DNA of 64,000 nt from Timema cristinae (lineage: Eukaryota; Arthropoda; Insecta; Phasmatodea; Timematidae), in assembly GCA_039000515.1 (NCBI GenBank), contig JBCFYV010000012.1, positions 31,426,821 through 31,490,820 on the forward strand, given 5' to 3'. A program made the translations under genes and the position numbers. The number at the start of each line of letters is the position of its first letter. Position 1 is the first letter of the stretch. Shown piece by piece: positions 1 to 12,699 of the stretch. The notes below the pieces were generated by a model, which had not been told where the DNA came from, made no database searches, and saw nothing but the letters and a program-made list of their open reading frames with translations.

Positions 1-3000
1 GATTATATTATTAGTCATTTTTTAGTGCTGATTTTTTTGTGACATGCATAAAATGGGGTTACACTACTTGTTACTTTTTTTTGGGAAACCCCTTTAATCT
101 TATGGATTTTAAATTTTATCATTTGGGGGGTCAACCCCATTTAATCATTTCCCCAAAGGTTTTTTAATTGTGATATCTCAATTATCAGAATGATAAAAAA
201 ATATTTTTTTGTCAAATTTAAGGTAGAATATCCCAGACCCAAATTTATTAAAATCATAAAATAATTTTATACAAAAATTCTAGAAATTAAAAAAGGTTTG
301 CGATTCAAATTTTAAAATTGAAAAGGGAAAATTTAATTTTTTTAACTTGGCTTAAATAATTGCACTTGCAAAAGTATCATTTAAAATTTGGGTTTTTTAT
401 ACATAAAAAAAACTGAATAACCCAAAAAAAAAAAACCCCGCATTTTCATTAAAAATTAAAATGGAGATAGATCATTTACCCCCTTCTATTTTTGTTAAAC
501 CCCAAAAGAAACCCCTGGTTGGATGAGGAAGGGGTGAAGGGATAGGGCTTGGTTATTTTTTAAATGATTTTTAAGACCTGAAAAGTTTCTAACAAGCCCA
601 TGGCCCAAAAGTTCGGGTGAGAGGCGTTTTTTGTTGCATCTTTTTTTTTAATGGCGAAAAAGAATAGGAGAAAGCATCCTTCTGGTCACAAAAAAAACCC
701 GAGAGATTTAAATTTGTTCGAAAGCTCAAAAGAAATATCCAAGAATTTGAGAAACATTTTGTGTACAGCAAAAAAACTTTGTGACAACAAAAATGTACAA
801 GTAAAATTAAAAACCTTAAAAATTTGCATTAGTGTATTTGGATATAGCCCCAAGGGGTAAAAAAAGAAATCTCAATTTTCAATTTGGTTTCCTAAATGGG
901 GGGAGGGTAAATGTTACTTAACAAGGCAAATTATAATTTTAAAAATGGCAAAAAAGTAGATGTACTTGAAGATAACCAGGTAAAATATAAATTCTTTTTT
1001 TCAACGGGTCCCCCAAAAATGTTGGGGGTGGGGGGTTTTATTTGAAAAAGGAAATTTTTAAAAATTTTAAAAATTGGAAAATTAGGTGGTAGTACTTTGG
1101 AGATAGACCAAGGAAAAAATAAAAAATTTTTTAATTTTCAACTTGGAGCCCCAAAATGGGGGGGGGCGGTGAAGGGATTACTTAAACCATTTAACTAGAA
1201 TCAAAAATTTAAAATTTAAAAATTGGGGATAGAAAAAAGTAAAGTTTTAATATTCCCCCAAAAACATTTATTTAAAGTAGCTTCTACACTAAAAAAATTC
1301 TTATTGGGCCTCGAAAAAAGTGATATTAAAGGGCAAGTTCCCCTTCAATATTTTCCAAAAAACTTGTATTTTTCTCCATTTGCACCTTAATAGATGGGAT
1401 ATGGGATTAGTTTGTATTTTTACCAATTATAATGAAATAAATCATTGAAATTGTGGCCTATTAGTATCACTTCTTTCTGGGCAAAAGAGTTTTTTTATTA
1501 GAATTGGTATGGTTTTTACATTTATTTTTAGTGAGATTACTTTTCAGCCACAATCAAATTAAAATTTTTAAAATTATTATGTAAAATTTAAATTTAATTT
1601 TATAGTGGCTCTTTGCACAAATCACAAAAATCACTTTTAAAAGTATTAAAGAATTTTCTATAGAATGAACCCTGTTCAATTTTTAGTTAAAGTTTTTTTC
1701 TTCAAAGGAATTTCATATTTTGATATTTCATGTTTAATTTTAAGTAAATTAAGTTTTTCTTTTTCACCTACGATATAACTTTAAAAAAAACCCCCTCTCC
1801 CAGCTCTTTCCTATTTTTTGTACTTTCCACTTAAGTAAGAATGAGTTATTTTTAACAAAGAGAAATATTTTTTGAGGGATATAAAAAAATTAAAATAAGG
1901 GGTTCCTTTTTATGTAAGAAAAATAATAATTTGTACAGAGAGCCATACGCACATCAGAAAAATGAAAATTTGCTAGGAAAATCCAATTTTTTTTGGGAAG
2001 CTACTATTTTGCCGACATCGAACCTTTGGGTTTTAAAAGAGTGACAGTTTGTAAAAATTTGGGTTCCCCTTTTCTATAATTTTTTTCCCGGGAAATTGGC
2101 AAAGGAAAATGTGAGTGTACTGAGTATGTAAGTTGAAAAATGGTTTAGAGATTAAAAATGAGTGTTATGAGTGATTTGGGAAAATAATGTAAAAAAAGGA
2201 TAGAGGGAAAGAGAAGGTGTGATTTTTAAATACAATTTACGTGCAACATTCCAATAACAAAAATTTTTTCCCCCAGTCTTGGAAAAAATTCCCTTCGATT
2301 AAAATATATTGGTAAAGGAGTGCTAGGACCCGCTATTAATCAACCCTTTTATGATCAGGATGAATTTCAAAAATAAATAAATAAGAAGGAAAAGAACATG
2401 CAAAAAAAAATTTATATTATAACATTTATCAAAAGTTTTAGTTATCTATAAATTTTTTCCATGTAAACTTTAAATGTTGATTTTATTTTTAACCAAGAGA
2501 ATAATTTTCACTGGTATAATACATACAAAAAAGGGTTTTCCCTGGTGATGTAAACAAAAAATGAAAAGCTGAAAATTCTCTAGAAAAACAGATTTTTTCC
2601 CGGAAACCACGGTTTTTACCCACATCCCGAACTCCAAGCTTAAAAAAAGAGTGGGTCTTTGTCAAAACGGGTTTAGCCATTTTTTTTAGTCCCAAAATAC
2701 CGGAAATGGGCTTATCAAATTTTAAATGTTTAAAATTTAAGATCTTTATTTTTTTGAATTTATAATAATACCAAACTTTTTTTTTTATCATGCGCAAACA
2801 AAACTAGCACTATTTTTACAAAATTAACAATGTAAACTTTTTAATTTCAAATAAAGCCAATTTTTGATTTAAAGTGAATTAACAAAAAATAACATTCCAA
2901 AAAAAATAAATGTTCCCCCTCATCATTATTTAGATGTGCTGTGATCGGGCAATAATAAAGATTTAGTTTTATTTCAGCCAAAAATATATATTTTTTTAGA

Positions 3001-6000
3001 GATTTGGCCCGCAGCAAATAAGGTTCCCCCGGGGATTAACAAAAAATAAAAAACCTAAAAAGTTCTGTGAAAATTGGGTTTTATGGGAAAAAAACTATTA
3101 TTTTTGACTCCGGACGCTTAGCGTTAAAATAAATGGTTGGTTGTCAAAACTGTTTTTGGGCATTTCCCCGAAATTTTTTTATCGGAAAAAGGGTATCAAA
3201 AATTTCATATAAGATTTTTGTTTTTGAATTAAAAGAGACATTTTAAATTATTATTATTTTGCCGATCTTTTACCCGTTCGGGTTGTATGCACTTTCGTAA
3301 TGGTAATGGTAAAATATTGTGAGAGAAATGGGGGACCCACAGTTTAAAAAAGGAATCAAACCCGGCGGAGGCTGGGATTCGACATTTTTATAAATGTATC
3401 ACAAAAAATGAACTTTTTTGTAGGCCCATATATAACCCCTTTTTTTAATTTTTGTTTAAAAAATATTTTAAAAGTACACGATATTTAAATGTGTGAATTT
3501 CTCCAAAAAAATAGCAACAGATATATATTATATTTGTATGTAATATTTATATATGATTGTTACGTGTACTAGAAAAGGGAGCAATTAAAGCAAAACGCGA
3601 AGTTATTTTATAATTAATTTGAGTCAATGTTTGTCAAACCAAAAGGCAGCTTTAAAAACCCCTCTTTTGGGTACTCTTGGGGATGGTTTTTTTATTCATT
3701 CATTGCCCTTTTTGGTTAAAAAATATCCCGTTCAGAAAAAAATCATTTTAGTTAGGATATTATTTTTGTTAAAAAAAAAACTAAAGTGTTTTTTTACAAT
3801 TTTAAAAATTTTGTTTTACTTCTTTTAGCTACTAAAATTTAATAGGGGAAACATTTTAAAAATTTTTTTAAAAAAAGACATAGTATTTTTCCCAAAAGAA
3901 AACCATTTTTAAATTGGGATGGAACAATTTTTAACCTCGGATTTTGTTTAAAAATTTGCGTTTTATGTACTTCGAAAAAAAAAAGGTGGGTATGTATTTT
4001 GTCTGCCCCTTCCCGTCTGTATGTCCTGGGGGGTCAAGAAAATGATTTGAAGGTTTCTTTCAAACTTAAATACTTTGATTTTTTATGGTTTTAGCTTTTA
4101 GGCATTTTTTAAAATTTTTATTTTAAACCTTTAAAATTTGGGTATTTCTGACAAATGTTTTTTTTAAAAATTTAAACTAAAAGATAGTTTAATATTTTTT
4201 TTAAAAGGATTTTGTTGACTGTTTTAAAAGAAAATAAAGTTTAGGCGTAATTGTTCTTAGGGGGGAAAGGGGATATGTTTATTAGCTATTAATATATGGT
4301 AAATAACTGAAAGACATATTTTTTGGGGCACAAATAGTATTAGAGCGGGGCCCAAATTACATTACTAAAATAGTAAATTATAAAATACCAAAAAACTCAA
4401 ACTACTCATTTCAAATACTCAGTGATTGTTGAGTTTTATTTTTTTTTTTGGATAAAGCTAAGGGGTAAGTGTTCCCAAAACATTTTGGGAGACTAAAATA
4501 AAAACCCACATTACAGTGCAAAATTTGTTTTTAAGTTTTCTAGAAATTTAAATTTTTTTGGCCAAAATAAATCAAATTTTCTTGTTGCAATGGAGTTTAA
4601 ATTTTTTACACATTCTAATATCAATAGATCTTGAATATCTTTAAGGGTGGGTTGATTTTTTTTAAAACTTTTTCTCTTTATTTAAATTAGTTGCTCTGGA
4701 AAATATTTTATTTTTTTTGACCAAAAAAAAAGTAATGCTATAAAAAATAAAAAAACTTGCCTCCCCTTAGCGCACCCAAAGTATTAATTAACTTAATTAT
4801 TATAATGAAAAATTGTATGGGTTAAAAAAATGAATGTTTTTTAGATTTTTAAAAACTTTTTGCAAATTATAAATTTAAAGAACTTGAATTTTAAAAAGCA
4901 AGTGTTAGAAAAATCTACGAATTATGTGTCCTAAAACAAAACTATATGCTTGATCCCTTTCTTGCGGTCTTTTTAGCCATGTTTTGTGAAATGGGCCCCA
5001 AAATTCAAGTCCAAAATAATGATTTTATATTCAAAAAAAAATTCATAATACTCTGAGCCTTATAATTATAGCACAAAATATGATTTTTTTTTTGTGGCTC
5101 TTTTTAATCTAATAAATTCAAAAATTTTTAAAAAAAAAACCCTTTATATTTAATGTGGTGACACAAAACTTTTTTTTTATAAAATTTTTGTTTTAGCATC
5201 AAAATATATTTATCAATTTTTTCCAACCATTGGGTTTCCGATTTAAAAAACGCTTAATGATAGTGGAAATAAAAATGGAAATTTTAAAATTAAAATTTTT
5301 CCCCCAAATTTTCGTGAAGAAAAAAATGGGAAAAATTTTTGGAAAACACTCTCATTGAACCTATCTGGGGATTCGAAATTTTTCCTCCTGTAAAAGAACC
5401 CCCTATTTAGTTCACAAAGCTATTGATCCAGTAAAAATTAATAATTATTTTGGTAATTTTAAAATGACTGACCCAAAAGAGCTGTTTTTGGTCCAAATGA
5501 CCAATTTTTTTGAACAAATAAAAAGGGAATCTCTTTAAACAGATTTTGGGTTCAATTGATTACATTTGATTTTGGGGGGCTATTTTTGGTTTTTGTTTTG
5601 GTGGGGTTCATAGAAAAAAGCTACTAGTTATACCCAAAAATATTTGTAAAATTTTTTTTTTTTTTCAATGAATTTTAAAATTATTTTATGGACATTTTGA
5701 GTTCAAAGGGTTAAAACCGGTACTATTTGGAAGAAGAAAAAACCAAATACGTTGTTCATTCGATTTTAGCAAGATTTTAGTTTTGGAAAGTATCAAACCC
5801 GGGCAGTAATATGTCAAAATGAATCGGCATCACTTGAAAAAATCAAACAAAAAAGCCCCTTTTATGATTTTTTAAAATAAAAGCTACATTAATAGTGTCA
5901 GAATTATTTGTACTTTCAAACAAACATGTTGTTTGTGGTTGTTATGGCTAACAAAAAATTTTTAAAATAAAAAGTATTATTTGTTTTTAATTAAAATTTA

Positions 6001-6988
6001 ATATTTTAATGAAAAAGCTTTTCTAGTTTCGTAACCCCCCCAAAATTGTTTCTATTTTTTTGATACCACCATTGATACTTTTTTTTCAGTATGGATTTTT
6101 TGAGAAATTGTATGAAAAGAAATCAAAAAAAAATATTACTCTTTTTTTTACAAGAAGTTAACAAGTAGGTGGAATTAATTCCTCAAGAAAAATGAAAGGA
6201 ATTTAGGGTTTTCCAGAAAATAATAAGCTGTCTCTTTTCCCAAAAATTTAATCCCCCCCCCAAAATCATTCCTTTCCAGTTTTCAACAAAACCCAGGGGG
6301 GTGAGACCTTTTTACAGCAGAAAGTTGCAAAAAACCCATTTTAAAAGGGCCCCTTGGCCCGGAGTGCAAGTCAAAAAACCCATTTTGTGGGGTGGTGGGG
6401 GGAGGTGAAAAGCTGGCGCGGCTCCACCAAATGACCAAAGTATCTTCCCCCGCCAACAAGAAACAGATGGATCACGAAACTTGGTGGTGTTAGTTAAGGA
6501 CCGGGTTTTCGGAAAAATCATATGTTTGGAAATATCAGTTTTTATTTAAAAAAAGTCAATTATATAATATTTTAAACATGTTAAAATTTAGAGGGGTGTG
6601 TTAAAAAATATAACTTAATCAACATGCTTCTATTCTTTTAAGAAACCCTTTTTCCCATAGCTCTGCTTTTCCCCCGCCTGAAAGTGCTGATGGGGTTAAA
6701 TTTCACAAAGTTTGGTTTTAAAAAATTTAGCCTATTGAAAATTAAAATTAAATTTTTTTTTTTCTACAAAAAATTTAAATATGCAACAATTGTTTTTGTT
6801 TAAACCTCAATTTCATATTTAAGATTAATCAATCAGTCTGTAACGAACGGTCCCCCATCTGTTTTACGCTGTGTTGTATAGCCCGCAATAATCGTGTTTT
6901 AACATCATAACCAACAGGGTATTTTCTATATTTGTGTATATTTTAGCCGAGGGTTTGTTTTTGAGAAAAAGTGTTGTGATTATTTCAG

Positions 6989-7092
6989 CGCCCGTAGCAG
7001 CGCTGCACAACCGCGGCAGCTGCCCCAGCGAGAAGAAGGAAGAGAAAAGAAAGAAGAATCAGATGAAGAGAGTGATGATGACATGGGCTTTG
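6989..7092 (+). pseudogene. Copy of RpLP1 exon 3 with indels (in duplicate contig)
   Basis: The acceptor 'tatttcag' and donor 'gtgagt' are kept, and the sequence matches exon 3 at 35593-35700. It is 104 nt instead of 108, and its small deletions break the alanine-rich and Lys/Glu-rich reading frame. The deletions look like consensus errors rather than evolved decay, because the flanking intron shows the same error style. It is a broken copy of the P1 exon, not a separate gene. Confidence 0.8.
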
Positions 7093-8062
7093 GTGAGTTT
7101 GATGACCACATAAAGGGCCTTCATTAGTTATCACCTGTGTAAACATTTTGAGAAAATTATAGATTCATAGACTTTAAATAATGGTATAAACCAAAGTGCT
7201 TATTGAGATTATAAGACTGCGGAGTTTCTAATAAGTTCATCTTGGAGTTTAAAAATTCTATACTTAAACTAAAAATAGTAAATTAATGCTAATGCAAGAA
7301 TAATATAGCACTAAGCTTAAGTTTATTTAGTTTCTCAAATTGAAAATTCACAATTCAAACATTATTAATAAAATGGAAGAGAGTAAGCTAATATTTTTTT
7401 CATGAAATCTAATGTTTGAACTGGTATTATAATATTATAATTGTTTGCATCTATTATTGTCTCCAGCCTGTGGCACTTTTTTATTCAAGCCATATACGAG
7501 TATTTTCCACTACTGGCATGCTAGCCTGTCGTAGCTTCATAGCCTTATAATCTATCTTAAGACCAGGACAGGCATAACATCGTCACTCCTTAGCTGTTAA
7601 TTTATCAATGTGAAAGGGTAAACCCACATTTTACCAGTGATAATTTTTTTGGCCATGCAGGGAATCGAACGTGGGATCCTTAGCTCAGTATGCAAACATG
7701 CTATGAAAAATAAATAGAGCCCTAAACTGGGAGGGGGAAAAAAGATTCCCATGGGAAATTATTACTGGGGAAGTGTTCTCATTTTATGTTATGAAAACAT
7801 GTTAAAATAAAGTCTTATAATATTCCTGACAAGGTGAACTAAATAATTTTTAAAGCATTCCCGGGTGATAATACTAAACACTGGCATTAGAATTTGTAAT
7901 AATTTTTGGGAATAAATGTAAATCTTCATTAATTCCTAACCATTTGGGATAATTTTGAGTAAATTGGTTGGTTCTGCCTTCTGTCTTTTATTTTAATCTT
8001 TTGTATATCATAGTCCAATTTACTTTTTTTTTTTTATATAAATGCATTGTATTCTGCTTCAG

Positions 8063-8076
8063 GTCTGTTCGACTAG
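8063..8076 (+). pseudogene. Copy of RpLP1 exon 4 coding part (in duplicate contig)
   Basis: Identical 14-nt coding end 'gtctgttcgactag' after 'ttctgcttcag', matching 36677-36690. The same 3' UTR and an AATAAA-containing segment follow. It belongs to the duplicated block. Confidence 0.75.
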
Positions 8077-8639
8077 TTCTTCATTCCACGGATTTTATAC
8101 TTGTGTACAGTTCTAATGTGCTTGTTATAAAATAATTGACAAATAAAACAAATATTATTTTACTCTGTTGTTTTGAATCTCTTAATCTTAAGGTAAAAAT
8201 AACATTCACACTTATGTGAGTTTACTATTTATGGAGCAAGTTCTGGATTTGAGCAAAGCAAATAGTCATAATCTCAACTAAAGTCAAGCGTTTTAATTTT
8301 ATCTTTCACAAAAATCAAGGAGCATCATATATATTTGAAAATACAAATATGTATGCAGTCTTAAACAAAATTTACAGGGATACAATATGTCTTGGTGGCT
8401 TTAAGAATTTTAACTTTGTGATGTATCTTCTGCATTTCATGGATAATCAAAATGAATCATAGGTTTGATTTTTTTGTGTTTTGATTGTTGGGCGGGGGAT
8501 TTATTGTTCTTTTAACAGCCACTACCTCTGATCTGCAAGAAACTAGTGTCTAGAATTATTGCTGCTGGGAATAAGCACTTGAATAAAGGAATCTTTGTTG
8601 AGCTAAGATTCTAAAAATATGACTAATTAATCTTGATGG

Positions 8640-8890
8640 TGGTTGTGAGTGTCCAGCCCTAATATATTGTTGGACTCAAATCACTCTTAGGAAGATTGAA
8701 AAGAAATATTTGGAGAGCTTTGAAATGGAGAATTCTTGAGATCAGGTGGACAGACAGACAAATGAAAAAGTCCTAAGAAGAATGGGTGAGAAGAGAAACA
8801 TTTGGATGTGATTCTTCATGGAAAGCAATCTGGATTGAATGGAGTCTTAGGAGGAACCGTACTAGGCTTGTTCATAAACCATATAACACT
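8640..8890 (+). mobile_element. LINE 3'-end fragment (duplicate of 37260-37500)
   Basis: Plus-strand translation with frameshifts gives the late-ORF pattern of non-LTR retrotransposons: a leucine-rich 'ESFEME' stretch, then 'RQTNEKVLRRMGEKR', then a Trp-containing segment. This is the duplicate-contig copy of the fragment at 37260-37500. A run of about 14 G follows. Confidence 0.5.
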
Positions 8891-9229
8891 TTGAAGGGGG
8901 GGGGGGGGGCTCTAATTCTACATGGGGGGCAGGTGGGGTACATAAAGGGTTACATACATAGATCTTCTCAAATAATGTTCGAAAATAATATTATTGTTCA
9001 TGTTTTCACCTTTGATAAACATACTTATTGATATCTTCTGAATATCTGTGGCATTGAAAATGCAAGTATTAGCGCTTTTTTATTTATCAATATTTCAAAT
9101 GCACTTAGGTGGCATTGTCTGCCTGAGACTAACGAACGCCAAGCACATTCGAAAAACTTATTTTCATGTGCGTTACATTGACATGTTAAGATTGTCCAAT
9201 CTACTGACCCCTTCAGATGCATTTAGTTG

Positions 9230-9329
9230 NNNNNNNNNNNNNNNNNNNNNNNNNNNNNNNNNNNNNNNNNNNNNNNNNNNNNNNNNNNNNNNNNNNNNNN
9301 NNNNNNNNNNNNNNNNNNNNNNNNNNNNN
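9230..9329. other. Assembly gap (100 N)
   Basis: Exactly 100 N, the usual placeholder for a gap of unknown size. It lies at the point where the duplicate block stops matching copy 2, so it marks a contig join. Confidence 0.99.
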
Positions 9330-10420
9330 AACTTTCTTATAATCATTCAAAACTTTAATTTACTAATTCTAGGTAAATAAGTTATAACTTTAAACAAAAG
9401 ATTCTCGACCTCCTCCCCATTTCTCATAGTACCAACATGGCGGATGATAGTTAAGGAGAGTTCACGGAAGCACAATCGTTGTATAGACCAGAGAGAAAGG
9501 CCTATTCACTTTTATGCAGTCCTGTCAGCTCCTCTGCAATTTATCGTTTGTTATTGTTTATATGTTTATTTTGCTTTTGTGTAATGTGCGCCTGCCCTTA
9601 TCTATTAGAGGATAAGGAGGGCGGTACAAAAGGAACATGGTAATTATTATTATTATTTTCCAAACTTTACTTATGCTCACTCCTTTATAATGCTGACAGT
9701 TCCCTTTCCTCATGTGTTGATATGTTCAAACTGATGTTCAACTCAGAGTATGCAGTCATTTAACTCATAGCTTTCAACCACTCATGCACATATCATACTC
9801 AATGTGAATTTTCCGCTCAGATCCCAAAGATCTTTTTAACATAGAATCCCTCTTGAAGTAGATTTTAAAATGGTTTAGTTAAAACAATGAATGGGTTAAA
9901 TACACTATTTTATTAATCCAAATCTTTATTTTATCTTAGTTCCAAAACTTGAATTTTAATCCCAGTTTTGGAAAGAATTATGAACATAAGAGGAAATAGA
10001 AATATAGCAAAATAAAATAGAGTAGGAATAGTTTTTGATTAAATGCCTTCTTCAGTATAAGATTCATAAATTAAGTTAGATCTGAGTGTTAAATTAATGG
10101 TCTAATGAATTAATTAATGGTAAAATACTCGAAAAATTACCTATATGTGTTTAGGAAGAATACAAAATAAATACAATTATTAGCAATAATATTTGGAGGA
10201 GAGGGTGAATTTGTATGCCCTAAGCACCTCATTCTATTAAGAAACTATAGCCTTGCCATATGTTGTTTGTGAGGTGTGTTCAAATATGCCATGTAAACAT
10301 CTTCAAATTCATATCTGCATCACCAAAGATGTGGGCTAATTAAGGCCATATGTCAATAAAAATGTTATTGTAATATTTTAACAACTGTATAATTATATTG
10401 TATGACCAGGTCCCAGCATA
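9330..10420. other. AT-rich non-coding stretch
   Basis: No coding potential recognised. The segment around 9420-9660 is more GC-rich and ends in an ATT-triplet run (about 9640-9657), as expected of a retroposon tail. The rest is unremarkable. Confidence 0.5.
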
Positions 10421-10424
10421 TAAT

Positions 10425-12690
10425 ATGAACAATGTGATAGGGGACTTTAATGCAAAGATAGGAAGGAAGAACTATTTAGCTATACAATTGGAAAGGAAAG
10501 CTTGCATGATGTCGGTAATGATAATGGAATAAGAGATAAATTTTTGCCACTTCAGAACCTCATTGTGAAAAAGTACTTCTTCAAGCATAAGGATATACTT
10601 GGACCTCCCCATGTGAGAATACACATAATCAAATAGTTCATGTGCTGATAAGAGAGTCATGCATTATTACTGGATTTAATGTCATACAGGGTCACAGATT
10701 GTGAATCAGACCACTTCTTGGTAGTGGCAAAACTTAGGGAACATTTGTCAGTAACAATAAAATAAAATCAGGTGGGCAAGCTAAAAATATGTAGAAAAGC
10801 TGATTGATGGTGAATGTATGGATATCAAATTGAAATTTTAAATGGGTTTACTGCCCTAGGGTGCTCAAAGAATGAGAAGGAAAATATGAATTCAGAGAAA
10901 CAGTTGGAAATGGTCAGAAATAATGTTAGAAATGCAGCAAATAGTAGTGTAGATCCATGTAAAAAAAAAAGTATGAATAAGCCATGGTTTGGCAACAAAT
11001 GTTAAAAATAGAGAAAAAGTCTAGAAAACAGTTTTTTTTATCACCGCGTCTTTCTACCCATTTGGGTTATACGCTTAAGCAAAATTACATTGGTTATAAA
11101 GTCCTAGTGAATTGAGCTTAAAACACATTTAGCAATGCAAAAAAGGCCAGTGGCCTATTCAGAAACAAAAAAGAGAGTATTTGAAGGGTAACGTTAATGA
11201 GATAGAACAAAATAGCAAAATAAGAATATCAGTGAACTTTATTTAGGTCATAATTGATAGGCCTATAGGAAAAGTTATCAGGTTAGGGCCAATTTAATGA
11301 AAGATGATAATGCATGGTGTCTACTCAACTTGACCAATGAAATCCCCGACCTTTTCCCTGATTTCCCCTGGTCATTTCCTAAAATTCCCGACTAAAAAAG
11401 TATGTCACATCCTTCTAACTCGCCCCCCTCGTTTTTCTATTAATCTTTTTTATGAATAATAATAATAAGTTTTAAAATTTGATTTTTTTTAATTTGTATT
11501 AAAATTGTTTACTAGGAATTAAAACTATATTACACAGCTACAAACAAAAAAATGACATATTTTACTGATTATTGTATTTCATATTTTGAGTAAAATATCA
11601 TTTTCCCAGATTTTTATTGTGATTTACCAAATTCCCGACTTATTCCCGTTTTTTCCGATCACTTCAAATTCCCGGCTAATTCCCGTTTTCCCTTATGGTA
11701 GACACCCTGTAATGGTAATCTGATGGCAGACACGAACTATGTTTTAAGTAGATGGAACGACCACTTCAGGCATATTTTGTATGTTCATGAAGGATTCAAA
11801 TTGGGTGAGGGTTTCTAAATACATGGGCCTACTGCTAATTCACTAGTCCCAGGAGTTGAATAAGCTATTAGGAAGTTAAAGAACCATACATTTCTAGGTA
11901 TAGATTCAATTCCAGCAGTGTTAATAAAGGGAGGTGGTGAAATGCTAGTATTATAAATTCATGAATTGCTATGTTCCATATGGATCCATGAAATGGAAAG
12001 GAAGGTATTTTAATACCTGTTTTCAAATATTAAGATAAAATATAGTGTAATAACTATATAGGTATCTCAATGCTACCAACATGCTATAAAATTTATTTAG
12101 CATAATTCTAATGAGATTGACGCAATATGCAGAGGAAATAATTGGGGAGCATCAGTGTGGATTTTTTTTAAATAGATCAACAATGGATCAGATTTTTACT
12201 ATTCGGCAAATATTAGAAAAAAAGCGAGAATACAACATGATGGTTAATCCATATATTATATAGATTTTTAAAAGGCCTACAATTTAGTTTAGAAAGAAAT
12301 ATATGATATGAAATTTTAGTTACATTCAGGATACGCAAAAAAACTTGTCAAGCTACTTGAGGTATGTTTGACTGTTATGCGGAGTAGGATACAGGTTGGA
12401 TGTAATTTATATCAGATACTTTGTAAATACTTAATGGGTTGAAACAAGGAGATGCACTTCCCCCATTACTCTTAATCTCGCCTTAAGAGTATGCTGTTAG
12501 GGCAATTATAGTAGGGGAGGGTTGACATTAGACAGTACAGTGCAGCTACTCACTAAGATAAGCAGAAGATTTAGCTTTGTTGGGCAATAGTAAGGAAGCT
12601 TTTGCAATAAATGCAGAAATTTTCCTAGAAGCTAGTAAGAAAATAGGTTTAGAAGTGAATGCTGAACAGACTGTTACTAAGGACCCGATT
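10425..12690 (+). pseudogene. Decayed non-LTR retrotransposon (endonuclease + reverse transcriptase)
   Basis: Plus-strand frames give, in order, an APE-type endonuclease remnant ('GDFNAKIGR' near 10441, 'SLHDVGNDNGIR', and 'SDHFLVVAKLRE' near 10700-10745) and then reverse-transcriptase pieces: 'NYIGISMLPT'-like near 12050, 'GEHQCGF' near 12150, 'LKQGDALPPLLLNLAL' near 12440, and 'AEDLALLGNS' near 12560. In-frame stops and frameshifts are frequent, so it is dead. The order EN then RT on one strand fits a Jockey/RTE-like LINE; the clade is not certain. A 397-bp DNA element interrupts it at 11313-11709, and a SINE-tail-like piece lies near 11037-11090. Confidence 0.8.
11313..11709. mobile_element. 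Non-autonomous hAT-like element (MITE) with 5-bp TSD
   Basis: The left end is CATGGTGTCTAC and the right end, read inward, is CAGGGTGTCTAC. Both are flanked by TAATG (11308-11312 and 11710-11714), a 5-bp target duplication. The interior has no ORF but carries subterminal repeats of the type TTCCCGAC/TTCCCTGA in one orientation near the left end and again near the right end. This layout matches the large element at 50816-54083 (ends CAGGGTTCCTAC, 5-bp TATTA duplication, TCCCTGAC repeats), suggesting a related family. It is inserted in an older LINE. Confidence 0.75.
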
Positions 12691-12699
12691 TTGCCTACG

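Larger units (their letters stand above)
1..9229. repeat. Duplicate, low-quality copy of 28306-37848 (probable assembly artefact)
   Basis: The whole stretch aligns in the same orientation and order to 28306-37848. Base 1 matches base 28306, and base 9229 matches base 37848. Copy 1 ends at the N gap in 'atttagttg', whereas copy 2 reads on into unique sequence. Up to about 7060, copy 1 differs by many one-base deletions, homopolymer extensions and merged bases, which suggests raw long-read consensus. Beyond about 7060 the copies are nearly identical. No intact gene is present. The short open frames here (for example 651-860 and 2489-2797 minus) are noise in non-coding or repeat DNA. A true segmental duplication cannot be fully excluded. 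Confidence 0.85.

Noticed and set aside
2489..2797. 102-aa minus-strand open frame
   Set aside because: Lies in the error-rich duplicate; the same region at 30895-31130 is a diverged repeat with no conserved frame.
6312..6521. 69-aa minus-strand frame with many prolines
   Set aside because: In the error-rich duplicate; the frame is not kept in the better copy near 34860-35090.
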